DNA from: Silvania hatchlandensis
GTDB lineage: Bacteria; Pseudomonadota; Gammaproteobacteria; Enterobacterales; Enterobacteriaceae
Length of the DNA: 64,000 nucleotides
NCBI RefSeq assembly: GCF_025564065.1
Contig: NZ_JAMGZK010000040.1
Coordinates: 1 to 64,000 of the forward strand
Direction of reading: 5' to 3'
Position 1 is the stretch's first letter; each line of letters opens with the position of its first letter. Shown in pieces: positions 30,141-38,425 of this stretch. Under the pieces are notes generated by a model. It worked only from the letters and a program-made list of their open reading frames with translations. It made no database searches and was not told where the DNA came from. A program made the translations under genes and the position numbers.

Positions 30141-31126
30141 GTGAACTGACTGCATTGTCGCGGGTAACCAGAGAGAGTACAGCTATGTATCACCTTCGCG
30201 TACCGCAAACGGAAGAAGAATTAGATCTCTACTACCATTTTCGCTGGGAAATGCTGCGTAAGCCTCTGCACCAACCGAAAGGGTCTGAGCGCGACGCCTG
30301 GGATGCCATGGCGCATCACCAGATGGTGATGGATGAAGAGGGCAACCTGGTTGCCGTGGGACGGTTGTATATCAATGCAGATTACGAAGCCTCGATTCGC
30401 TTTATGGCGGTGCATCCTTCCGTGCAGGATAAAGGGCTCGGCACGCTGATTGCGATGACGCTGGAGTCCGTTGCCCGTCAGGAGGGCGTTAAGCGCGTGA
30501 CCTGTAGCGCGCGTGAAGATGCCGTTGAGTTCTTCGCCAAGCTCGGTTTCGTAAACCAGGGTGAAATCACCACCCCGCAAACCACCCCGATCCGCCACTT
30601 TCTGATGATCAAACCGATCGCCTCGCTGGATGATATTCTGCATCGTGCCGACTGGTGCGGTCAGCTGCAGCACGCCTGGTATCAGCACATCCCGCTGAGC
30701 GAAAAGATGGGCGTGCGCATTCAGCAGTACACCGGGCAGAAATTTATCACCACCATGCCGGAAATCGGCAATCAAAATCCGCACCACACTCTGTTTGCCG
30801 GCAGTCTGTTCTCGCTGGCGACCCTCACCGGCTGGGGCCTTATCTGGCTGATGCTGCGCGAGCGCCATCTCGGCGGCACCATTATTCTGGCCGACGCCCA
30901 CATTCGTTACAGCCGTCCTATCAGCGGCAAACCGAGCGCGGTAGCGGATTTAGGCTCGCTGAGCGGAGATCTCGACCGTCTGGCTCGCGGCCGCAAAGCA
31001 CGCGTGCAGATGCTGGTGGAACTATTCGGTGATGAGACGTCTGGCGCGGTGTTCGAAGGGACCTATATCGTGCTGCCCGCGAAGCCGTTTGGCGCCTATG
31101 AAGAAGGTGGGAACGAGGAAGAGTAA
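30137..31126 (+). CDS. fabY: putative acetoacyl-ACP synthase / acetyltransferase FabY (YiiD)
   Basis: A 329-aa fusion, the length of E. coli YiiD: an N-terminal GNAT acetyltransferase domain (about 20-150, with [21 protein letters not shown]) and a C-terminal hotdog domain (about 180-320, with [21 protein letters not shown]). E. coli YiiD/FabY can provide an alternative start of fatty-acid synthesis when FabH is missing. It ends the yihX operon and marks the left border of the accessory block. Confidence 0.9.
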   Translation: MSELTALSRVTRESTAMYHLRVPQTEEELDLYYHFRWEMLRKPLHQPKGSERDAWDAMAHHQMVMDEEGNLVAVGRLYINADYEASIRFMAVHPSVQDKGLGTLIAMTLESVARQEGVKRVTCSAREDAVEFFAKLGFVNQGEITTPQTTPIRHFLMIKPIASLDDILHRADWCGQLQHAWYQHIPLSEKMGVRIQQYTGQKFITTMPEIGNQNPHHTLFAGSLFSLATLTGWGLIWLMLRERHLGGTIILADAHIRYSRPISGKPSAVADLGSLSGDLDRLARGRKARVQMLVELFGDETSGAVFEGTYIVLPAKPFGAYEEGGNEEE

Positions 31127-31137
31127 AAAATGCAGGG

Positions 31138-31162
31138 GCGTTACCCGGGGTAACGCTCCCTT
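31138..31162 (+). terminator. fabY operon terminator
   Basis: GCGTTACCC and GGGTAACGC form an inverted repeat 12 bases after the fabY stop, followed by TCCCTTTTC. The U tract is interrupted, so termination may be partial. Confidence 0.6.
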
Positions 31163-31624
31163 TTCACTCTTTTTAACAGGGCCCTGTCACAGCATTTGCT
31201 CGCCATGCAATATCCCGAATCACATCCCGTGCCGCCAGGCTGACCCTACCAAGGTGAAATAAACCGTTAATCACACCAGACCAGCGCTGACAGGTACAGT
31301 TCAGCCATTTTATGATGGAAGATGAAGAAGTCCGCACAATCTGCGCGAGCTTTTAACACGGCTATCGGGTTATATGGTTCCGAAACTGTCCAGAGAAATC
31401 GGCTGTGAACCCAGCAAAACGCCGCTGGATTTGGGCCTTAAAAAACAGTGATATACCTACCGGATGACAATGCCTTTCTAAGGATGAAAGGCGTCTGGAA
31501 AGCGTTAAAAGTTGCAATATGCGCCACACCGGATGGCGCATTAAAATAAAGTAATCACGTCTGAGTCATGCAAGTTGACGAAAATTATCCTTGAGAAGTT
31601 CCAACAAAGGGAAAATATGGTTAT
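31163..31624. other. apparently degenerate DNA at left end of accessory block
   Basis: About 460 bases without an intact gene. A stop-bounded minus-strand frame over roughly 31187-31366 reads like decayed coding sequence (ending RDIAWRANAVTGPC) but lacks a good start. I do not recognise its parent gene. Two short hairpins occur: GCCTTTC/GAAAGGC (31472-31492) and ATGCGCCA/TGGCGCAT (31519-31541). In E. coli K-12 small genes (yiiE, yiiF) occupy this interval. Confidence 0.4.
31519..31541. repeat. short REP-like inverted repeat
   Basis: ATGCGCCA and TGGCGCAT form a perfect 8-bp stem around CACCGGA. It lies downstream of the minus-strand regulator gene at 31625 and may cap its message. The CCGGATGGCGC core resembles enterobacterial REP sequences. 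Confidence 0.45.
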
Positions 31625-32203
31625 TTAAAAAATCAAAATTAAGAGATTTGCCATTGTCATAATACTAACAATTATTAATGAGAGTATGGAAAGTTTCAAA
31701 GAGGATGACCATTTGTTAAAAAATCCATTCTGTTCTTTTTTGTTAAGCAGTTGCGAATCCTTGGACCTCACTGGTGTGACCTCCAGTGCAATCTCATTTA
31801 CCTCCGGTCCCCCCTGCAGAGACACATCTGCCTCAGCAGGAAGTGTTTCAGCGAATTCAGAAACAGGTATGATATCAGTACCTTGTGCAATACGAAAACC
31901 ACGCTGCCTAATTGTGACAATAATCTCTTGTGAAAGACCCGCTCTGGCCAACGATTTTCTTAAAAGCGAGATGTTTTGATAAAAAGTGTTTTCGGAAACA
32001 ACAACGCCTCTTGTTTTCCAGACGGAATCAAGAAACTCCTCACGGGAAATAACTTTTCCTTTATGCTCAAGAAACAATTGTAAGCACCGGGCTGTAGGTG
32101 CATTTAAGGTTACAAGGCTACCACTCAGTGTTAACGGCTGAAGTTCATTGATATTCATATCAAAGATAACTTCATTGTTAATAATAAATTTATTAAATGT
32201 CAT
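31625..32203 (-). CDS. tail-anchored winged-helix transcriptional regulator (CadC/ToxR-like)
   Basis: A 192-aa protein with an N-terminal OmpR/PhoB-type winged-helix domain (about residues 20-108, with NTFYQNISLLRKSLARAG and VTIRQRGFRIA). A polar linker leads to one hydrophobic segment at the extreme C-terminus (LSILSLIIVSIMTMANLLIL). It therefore looks like a membrane-bound regulator of the CadC/ToxR group but with no periplasmic sensor domain. A GGAG ribosome binding site precedes the ATG. It is divergent from the fimbrial operon and probably controls it. I do not recognise a specific named homologue. Confidence 0.8.
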   Translation of the reverse strand: MTFNKFIINNEVIFDMNINELQPLTLSGSLVTLNAPTARCLQLFLEHKGKVISREEFLDSVWKTRGVVVSENTFYQNISLLRKSLARAGLSQEIIVTIRQRGFRIAQGTDIIPVSEFAETLPAEADVSLQGGPEVNEIALEVTPVRSKDSQLLNKKEQNGFFNKWSSSLKLSILSLIIVSIMTMANLLILIF

Positions 32204-32701
32204 AAAGAATCTCCATATCCTCTATTCATACACAAAAGAAATATATTAAACCAAACCATGCAGGAAAATTATAATAACACCACTACAACCTATTGAAAAA
32301 ATGAAGTGTTTTTTTCAATGCAGATTTTCCTTACTTTCTTGAGGAAAGATTACCATATGGGAATAGAAAAGGTAATCCTGGGCTGAAAACAATTTTTCAT
32401 CCACATCTTACAAACATGAAGCTAAATGAACTATTACGATGCTACTTCATTCAGCAATAATTCACATGCGTTTTGGCCAAATATCCTTTTAAATCGCACC
32501 CTGCTTTCATGAGAAGCGTTTTCAGCGTGCTTGGCACCTTAGGTGATCTATCAAGTGCATCAGAAAACAGTCATACATGATAAGCAATCGACAATAGAGC
32601 CGGACGTATAATGACAACCGTTAATTAGGGTTTCTCTTAATAATGGTTGGTTAAATGCAGGCTTCTATTCAGGACTTAGTTTTTATATATGGATTGAACA
32701 A
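32204..32701. promoter_or_regulatory. divergent control region of regulator and fimbrial operon
   Basis: An unusually long (498-base) AT-rich gap with no convincing gene. It includes a perfect 10-bp hairpin, ATTGAAAAAA (32292-32301) with TTTTTTCAAT (32310-32319). I searched for long inverted repeats flanking a promoter, as in the fim switch, and saw none. The pilin leader is probably transcribed from within the last 150 bases. Confidence 0.5.
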
Positions 32702-33274
32702 ATGAAAAAAACAATTGTAGCTGTAATGGTCGCAGCTTCTGCGGTAGTAAGCGCACAGGCCCTGGCACTGAACACTGCTGAAGTTACTGTGTTAGGTGAA
32801 GTTAATGACTCTGCTACTTCTTGTGTCGTTACTCCAACAGGTACCCTGAATAACGGTATCGTTCGCCTGGCAACCGTGACTACCACCGAAGCCAATAGCA
32901 AAGAAGCTAATACCCTGTTTAAAGCGCAGAAATTCGGTTTCGAAGTTAAAGATTGTGCACTGGGTAGCGCTAACGCAGACAAAGTTAACGGTTTGACTGT
33001 TGCTGTTAACGGTACCACTAGCTCCGACGCTAATATCCTGGAGAACACTGCTGAAGGTGGTGCGGAAAACATCGGTATCGGCATGGAGAAAGTCAGTGAT
33101 GCTTCACGTATCTCCTTCAATGGCACTTCTATGGCTGAAACCTATACTGTTGGTAAAGTCACTAAGCTGGATTACACCGCAGGTTATGTGAAAGTTAATG
33201 CTTCCAACAGCGTGACTGAAGGTCCGGTGAAAGGTATTGCTACCTTCACTATCGACTATACCGTCGCTCCGTAA
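32702..33274 (+). CDS. fimbrial major pilin subunit
   Basis: A 190-aa secreted pilin of the chaperone-usher pathway. It has a Sec signal peptide (KKTIVAVMVAASAVVSAQALA), a disulfide pair (Cys in SATSCVV and in VKDCALG) and a C-terminal beta-strand motif (GIATFTIDYTVAP) that donates to the chaperone or the next subunit. First gene of a four-gene operon. It is higher in GC and has cleaner codon use than the following chaperone and usher, as expected for a highly expressed subunit. The exact fimbrial type is not identified. Confidence 0.88.
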   Translation: MKKTIVAVMVAASAVVSAQALALNTAEVTVLGEVNDSATSCVVTPTGTLNNGIVRLATVTTTEANSKEANTLFKAQKFGFEVKDCALGSANADKVNGLTVAVNGTTSSDANILENTAEGGAENIGIGMEKVSDASRISFNGTSMAETYTVGKVTKLDYTAGYVKVNASNSVTEGPVKGIATFTIDYTVAP

Positions 33275-33329
33275 TATTCCCAGAGAGCCCAGGCTTCTGC
33301 CTGGGCTCTCTCTATTTTGAGAAAGAGCC

Positions 33330-34013
33330 ATGTTCAGGATCCTATCTTACGTCAGCCTGGTGTACACATTGCTATTGGGCACCCTGGCCCATGCTGGTAT
33401 CGTTATTGAATCAACTCGTTACTTGTACAAAGAAGGTGCCCGTGAAATCGCGGCCCAAATAGAGAATAAAGATGACACACCTTATTTAATTAAGTCATGG
33501 GTTGAATCGCAAGAAGGGAAGTCACCTGCGTTTATGGCCACTCCTCCACTTTTCCGTCTGGAAGGTAAACAACAAAATACAGTGCGTCTGTTTTCAACCG
33601 CTAATGTGAGTGCTCCCAGTGACCGTGAAACAATATTCTATTTTAATATCATGGCAATCCCGCCTTCTGATGATAGTTATGCTAAAAGCAATACAATCCA
33701 ACTCGCTGTTCGCCACCGGATGCGTCTGATCTATCGTCCCCAATCGCTTTTTAACTTATCAACTAATACGGAAGCCAAAAAGCTTGAGTGGAAAAAATCA
33801 GGTAAGAAAATAATAATTAAAAATCCCACGCCATTCTTTTATTACTTTAATTTAGCAAAGTTTGGAAGTGTAGACATTAAACCGCAACTTAACTCGATCG
33901 GCCCATTTTCCACGAAAGAGATTGTGGTAAATGATAGTTCCGAAAATAGTGTCTCATGGAAAATAGTTAATGATTATGGCGGAGCGGGTTCCCTCTATTC
34001 GTCTTCGTTATAA
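33330..34013 (+). CDS. periplasmic fimbrial chaperone
   Basis: A 227-aa PapD-type chaperone with signal peptide (FRILSYVSLVYTLLLGTLAHA) and two immunoglobulin-like domains. Visible motifs: GIVIESTRYLYKEG at strand A1-B1, the conserved Arg/Lys anchor region, and FYFNIMAIPP in place of the usual F1-G1 sequence. Its short F1-G1 loop points to the FGS subclass. It is AT-rich, 55 bases after the pilin gene and a short hairpin. Confidence 0.9.
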   Translation: MFRILSYVSLVYTLLLGTLAHAGIVIESTRYLYKEGAREIAAQIENKDDTPYLIKSWVESQEGKSPAFMATPPLFRLEGKQQNTVRLFSTANVSAPSDRETIFYFNIMAIPPSDDSYAKSNTIQLAVRHRMRLIYRPQSLFNLSTNTEAKKLEWKKSGKKIIIKNPTPFFYYFNLAKFGSVDIKPQLNSIGPFSTKEIVVNDSSENSVSWKIVNDYGGAGSLYSSSL

Positions 34014-34052
34014 TAGAAAAGCGCATAATCATAATAAAGGGATGTATCTATT

Positions 34053-36599
34053 ATGCAACCTAAAAATAAAAACCTTCTCAGATTGTCCTCAGTATGTCTG
34101 GCCATGGTTTCTGCGTTGTATTCTGAGTTGAATAACAAAGCATATGCACGTGAGTTTTTCGACTCCTCCTTTCTAAGCGTTGCTAGCGGTAGTGACTCGT
34201 CGAATCCCATGGATCTTTCCGTCTTCGAAGCCAAAAATTCCCAGGCTCCGGGAGAGTATCGCGTTGATATAATTTTTAACGGCCAATACCTTCATACAAA
34301 AAACATAAACTTTATCGTTAATAACGAAGCCAGCACTGATGGTGAACAAATTAAACTGACTCCCTGTTTAAGCCTGGAAAGGTTGTCTGAATATGGCGTA
34401 AAAGTCAGTGCATTCCCTGGCTTACAGGAAAATAGTCAAGGGTGTGCAAACCTTAATGCTATACCGGATGCCAAAGCCACTTTTGACTTTGGTACTCAGC
34501 GGCTCAACATCTCTGTTCCACAAGCAGCATTATCCACCACTGCACAGGGTTATATTCCTCCTGAACAATTTGACGATGGAATCAATGCACTTCTGGTCAA
34601 TTATCAGTTCAGTGGTTCAGAGGATTACGAAAGCAAAGACGAATATTATAGCTTAAATCTTCAGTCAGGCCTAAACATTGGCCCCTGGCGCATCCGTAAC
34701 CTTAGCACATGGAATAAAAATAAAGGTGATTCGGGCGATTGGGATTCAGCCTACTTATATATGCAACGCAATATACGTGTGCTTAACAGTAGCCTGACCG
34801 TAGGTGAGAGTTCATCACTATCGACTATTTTTGATAGCGTTCCCTTTACCGGCGTGCAGCTGGCAACAGATACCGCTATGCTGCCTGAAAGCCTTCGTGG
34901 CTATGCGCCAATCGTACGTGGCATTGCTAAAACAAATGCCAGGGTAGTGATTAAACAGAATGGTTATCAAGTATACCAGACATATGTCGCGCCTGGTGCT
35001 TTCGAAATTTCTGATATGTATCCTAGCGGTGGTAGTGGTGATCTTTATGTCACTGTCGAAGAAACAGATGGCTCCACACAAAGCTTTATTGTTCCCTTCG
35101 CATCATTGCCATTGATGCTCAGAGAAGATCAGCTAGAGTATGAAATCACGTCGGGTAAATATCGGCCATACGATAATGGCATAAATGAAAAACCCTTTAC
35201 TCAAGCGACGGCAAGCTATGGTGCAACCAGCAGCACCACGATTTATGGCGGTACCCAACTGTCTGCTCATTATCAGGCACTTTCTGCAGGTCTGGGCTAC
35301 AATCTGGGCGATCTTGGTGCAATTTCTACCGACGTGACTCAGGCATGGTCGAAAAAACAAGATCAAGAAAAAACATCGGGACAATCATGGCGAGTACGCT
35401 ATGGGAAAAATATTCTTGAAACCGGAACGAATATCACGATTGCTGGCTATCGCTATTCTACGAAAGGTTTTAACACACTTAGTGAAGTTTTTGATTCTTA
35501 TTCAAATGATGGCAGTAATGCAAGCAGCCGCTCATTGCGTAACCGTACCAGCCTGACGCTCAACCAAAGCCTGGGTAAAGGTGCAGGAAGCCTGTCTGTC
35601 AGTGGATTAATTGAAGACTATTGGGATGACAAACGCACGAATAAATCGATCAGCGTTGGTTATAACGGAGGCTTCAGAAACATCAATTACTATTTGGGTT
35701 ACAGCTACAACCGTTACACATGGGATAACAACAGCTCCGGAAACGATGCGCAGGACGATCAACGCTTCACATTGAGCGTATCGGTTCCCTTCAGTAACTG
35801 GCTCCCCAGCACCTATGCAAGTTATCAGCTAAACAACAGCAATCCAGGATCGACCGATCAATCCGTCACTCTTGGCGGTGTTGGACTTGAAGACAATAGC
35901 CTGGACTGGAGTGTTATGCAGGGTTACAGCAATCGTGAGCATAACAGTGGTGATATGCGTGCAACCTATAACAACTCACAGGGCAGTATTAATGCAGGCT
36001 ATAGCTATGACCGAGACAGTCAACGCATTGATTACGGCGCCAACGGGAGCATAATCGCCCATGCAGACGGTATCACTTTAGGCCAGGATATTACTGATGC
36101 GGCTGTTCTGATTAAAGCGCCTGGTCTGGATGATGTTCGCCTGACAAACGATGCCAATATCTCGACGGACTATCGTGGGTATGCCATTGTTCCGTATGTC
36201 ACACCGTACCGCCGCACCGATGTCACTCTGGATAGCACATCTCTCGGCGATAATATGGAATTACCAGAGACCACAAAAACGGTAATTCCTACTCGCGGCG
36301 CAATAGTGCGCGCAAATTATACCGGTAATATTGGGCAGCGCGCATTTATTCACCTTAAAACGGCAAACGGTAAAGACGTGCCTTTTGGTGCCATGGTTAT
36401 GCTGGCTGGCGATACCAAAACACAGGCTAGCATAGTGAGTGACGCAGGGATGGTCTATATGTCCGGCTTACAGCCAACCGGTATGCTTAAAGTCCAGTGG
36501 GGAAAAAGCGCAGATCAGCAATGCCAGACGTCTTACAATTTACCCACCAGGGAAGGCAAGGTTGTCGGCATTATTCAGACCGATGTAATTTGTCGCTAA
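34053..36599 (+). CDS. fimbrial outer membrane usher
   Basis: An 848-aa usher that assembles subunits and translocates them across the outer membrane. After the signal region come the N-terminal domain (DLSVFEAKNSQAPGEYRVDIIFNG), a 24-strand barrel and plug (about 130-660), and the C-terminal domains ending with a disulfide pair in DQQCQTSYN and DVICR. Length is normal for the family. The sequence has AT-rich codons throughout, unlike the surrounding backbone, which suggests horizontal acquisition. Confidence 0.94.
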   Translation: MQPKNKNLLRLSSVCLAMVSALYSELNNKAYAREFFDSSFLSVASGSDSSNPMDLSVFEAKNSQAPGEYRVDIIFNGQYLHTKNINFIVNNEASTDGEQIKLTPCLSLERLSEYGVKVSAFPGLQENSQGCANLNAIPDAKATFDFGTQRLNISVPQAALSTTAQGYIPPEQFDDGINALLVNYQFSGSEDYESKDEYYSLNLQSGLNIGPWRIRNLSTWNKNKGDSGDWDSAYLYMQRNIRVLNSSLTVGESSSLSTIFDSVPFTGVQLATDTAMLPESLRGYAPIVRGIAKTNARVVIKQNGYQVYQTYVAPGAFEISDMYPSGGSGDLYVTVEETDGSTQSFIVPFASLPLMLREDQLEYEITSGKYRPYDNGINEKPFTQATASYGATSSTTIYGGTQLSAHYQALSAGLGYNLGDLGAISTDVTQAWSKKQDQEKTSGQSWRVRYGKNILETGTNITIAGYRYSTKGFNTLSEVFDSYSNDGSNASSRSLRNRTSLTLNQSLGKGAGSLSVSGLIEDYWDDKRTNKSISVGYNGGFRNINYYLGYSYNRYTWDNNSSGNDAQDDQRFTLSVSVPFSNWLPSTYASYQLNNSNPGSTDQSVTLGGVGLEDNSLDWSVMQGYSNREHNSGDMRATYNNSQGSINAGYSYDRDSQRIDYGANGSIIAHADGITLGQDITDAAVLIKAPGLDDVRLTNDANISTDYRGYAIVPYVTPYRRTDVTLDSTSLGDNMELPETTKTVIPTRGAIVRANYTGNIGQRAFIHLKTANGKDVPFGAMVMLAGDTKTQASIVSDAGMVYMSGLQPTGMLKVQWGKSADQQCQTSYNLPTREGKVVGIIQTDVICR

Positions 36600-36622
36600 T
36601 AATCAGGCAAGGATTATAGTTA

Positions 36623-37627
36623 ATGAAAAAGATATTCTTATTACTTAGCTTGGTATTCGTCTATTGCGACGCTTTTGCTGCGTGCACTTATAAAGGCGAT
36701 AGAAAGTTGTTGAACTTGGTTTTGTCACCCAAGATTACAGCCGATCCATCCATTCCGGTTGGTACCGTGCTGTATAGTAAAAAATATGGTACCGGAGATT
36801 ATAAAACCTTTTCCTGCAGCAAGATAATGAATGATCAGTATATTATCGATTCGACAACGCCACAGGTTACTGGGGTCGCAGGCTTACAAGGGAAACCTGT
36901 TTACGAAACCGGCATTGACGGTATCGGTTTTCAAGTTTCAGACATTCTGAACAGTAAAAACGGCTCGCTGACCCCTGCGGTAGTGGGAAGTACGCAAATT
37001 CCCTTTGAGAATTCGAATGATAACTATCAGTTTATTACCGTTTGGTTGATTAAAACCAAAGCCATTATCGATACTGACGGCAAAAGCTCCAACCCCAAGG
37101 TCTCATTTGGTGCCAATAATATAATGGTTAATGACGGGTTATTGCTCGCCGCAACGATAAGTCTAAATAATATAACTTACAAGAACACATCTTGTAATAT
37201 CTCTGTTTCTGGCCCCAATAAACTCATCTTAAACAAAATTGAAAAGAGCACGCTAATGTCAATACCGCGCGCAGGCATTACTCCTTCGCAAAAAAATATT
37301 GCAATGAATGTCGACTGTCCCACTGGATCACAAGGCGGAACCTTGATGTATTGGTTTAACCCACTCGGCAATGTGAGTGCATCTGGTGACGGTATAATCG
37401 ATAACATGTTGACGGGTTCTACTGCTGCTAAAAATGTTGGTATCATTTTCAAAATGAATAATAATCCTGTTGTGTTTCACGATGTGGATAAATATAAAAT
37501 TGCACATGCCGAGGCCCATCAAACTGTTAACATCACAGCCGATTATTATCGCGCAAGTAATAATGTCGCAGATATTACTAATGGAAGCGTTAAGGCTATG
37601 ATGGAAGTCGTGATTCAGGAAGAGTGA
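36623..37627 (+). CDS. fimbrial tip adhesin
   Basis: A 334-aa two-domain subunit and the likely receptor-binding tip. It has a signal peptide (KKIFLLLSLVFVYCDAFA), an N-terminal half that would be the lectin-like domain, and a C-terminal pilin domain from about residue 175 (ISLNNITYKNTSCNISV to VKAMMEVVIQEE). Two further Cys (VDCPTG, TYKGDRK region) could form disulfides through DsbA. The order pilin-chaperone-usher-adhesin matches simple Yeh-like operons, but the receptor is unknown. Confidence 0.82.
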   Translation: MKKIFLLLSLVFVYCDAFAACTYKGDRKLLNLVLSPKITADPSIPVGTVLYSKKYGTGDYKTFSCSKIMNDQYIIDSTTPQVTGVAGLQGKPVYETGIDGIGFQVSDILNSKNGSLTPAVVGSTQIPFENSNDNYQFITVWLIKTKAIIDTDGKSSNPKVSFGANNIMVNDGLLLAATISLNNITYKNTSCNISVSGPNKLILNKIEKSTLMSIPRAGITPSQKNIAMNVDCPTGSQGGTLMYWFNPLGNVSASGDGIIDNMLTGSTAAKNVGIIFKMNNNPVVFHDVDKYKIAHAEAHQTVNITADYYRASNNVADITNGSVKAMMEVVIQEE

Positions 37628-37647
37628 ATCATTCTGTAATATAAATC

Positions 37648-37680
37648 ATAAAAGAGGTGATATACCACCTCTTTTCTATC
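37648..37680 (+). terminator. fimbrial operon terminator
   Basis: AAAAGAGGTG (37650-37659) and CACCTCTTTT (37666-37675) form a perfect 10-bp stem with a 6-base loop, 22 bases after the adhesin stop. It separates the fimbrial operon from the peptide-export operon. Confidence 0.85.
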
Positions 37681-37849
37681 CGTGATGTACAATCGTTTCT
37701 CAACATGAACCAGATTATGAACTCCTCTCCTCCATTTTTCTTCACAGTTAATTCATTTGCTTTTTCATTACAATAACCACTATATTTTAGTCGGGCCATA
37801 ATTCGGCTCAGAATACTATTGCCTACCTACTGTCTCTTTCTTTATTGAA

Positions 37850-37902
37850 GAAGTGCGAAGTGCAAAAAAAAGAAGTGCAAAGCAATACTTATAAAGAAGT
37901 GG
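37850..37902 (+). repeat. heptamer repeats upstream of the glycine-zipper peptide gene
   Basis: GAAGTGC occurs at 37850, 37857 and 37872, with a variant GAAGTGG at 37896. The rest of the 312-base gap (37628-37939) is AT-rich. The repeats sit 38-90 bases ahead of the peptide start and could be binding sites of a regulator; a TATAAA at 37890-37895 lies between the third and fourth copies. Confidence 0.45.
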
Positions 37903-37939
37903 CAGTAATAAAGTAAACAACTTAATTAAAGGATTAATC

Positions 37940-38314
37940 ATGAAAGAATTAACCGTATTTGAAATGGAAGCTGTATCTGGTGCTGGTAGCGCCTTTTATA
38001 CTTTTGATTTTTCATCTCCTGCTTCCTTCCTTGGGTCAGTAGTAGAAAATGCTTTTAGCGCTACAGCTGGTGCTATCGGTGGTGGTTTCGCTGGTGCATG
38101 GGTTGGTGCGATTATTGGTGGCCGCTGGGGCGGTGAAGGCGGCGGCATCTTTGGTATTGGTTCAATCGCCCAGGGTGTTGGTATGCTGTTTGGCTTTGCT
38201 GCTGGTGGCATTGGCGGCATGGCTCTGGGCGCTCTGGGTGGTTGGGATGATGTTTATGAGTTGGGTATTGAAGCACTCGAGGCTGGCATGGCAGGCACTC
38301 TGAAGCTGTGGTAA
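37940..38314 (+). CDS. glycine-zipper microcin-like secreted peptide
   Basis: A 124-aa peptide precursor. Residues 1-15 (MKELTVFEMEAVSGA) match a class II bacteriocin leader, the same length and Gly-Ala end as the microcin E492 leader, so the mature peptide would be 109 aa starting at Gly16. Between 44 and 101 there are 25 glycines. They fall every fourth residue at 44-72 (8 positions) and at 81-101 (6 positions), two helix-packing glycine zippers. No Cys and no serine-rich C-terminus of siderophore microcins is present. A strong ribosome binding site (AAAGGATTA) precedes the ATG. Function as toxin is inferred from the exporter genes that follow. Confidence 0.8.
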   Translation: MKELTVFEMEAVSGAGSAFYTFDFSSPASFLGSVVENAFSATAGAIGGGFAGAWVGAIIGGRWGGEGGGIFGIGSIAQGVGMLFGFAAGGIGGMALGALGGWDDVYELGIEALEAGMAGTLKLW

Positions 38315-38320
38315 AAACTA

Positions 38321-38346
38321 AAGGTCCGCGATGCGGACCTTTATTT
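38321..38346 (+). terminator. attenuator hairpin after the peptide gene
   Basis: AAGGTCCGC (38321-38329) and GCGGACCTT (38333-38341) form a 9-bp stem with a 3-base loop, then TATTTT. The U tract is interrupted, so partial readthrough to the exporter genes is likely, giving much more peptide mRNA than exporter mRNA. Confidence 0.65.
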
Positions 38347-38425
38347 TCCCCACCATTATTATCGGTAAAGCAAAAACGACATATTCACTAGCAATCATTC
38401 CCTAACTCTTTGAAAGTAGACCGTA

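Noticed and set aside
31163-31624. Insertion sequence remnant at the left of the accessory block
   Set aside because: No terminal inverted repeats, target duplication or transposase motifs were seen; only generic decayed sequence.
32204-32701. Phase-variable invertible promoter before the fimbrial operon
   Set aside because: No long inverted repeats flank a promoter-sized segment and no fimB/fimE-type recombinase is nearby.
37705-37776. 23-codon ORF upstream of the glycine-zipper peptide as an immunity or second peptide
   Set aside because: No ribosome binding site, no leader motif and low-complexity content; likely chance.
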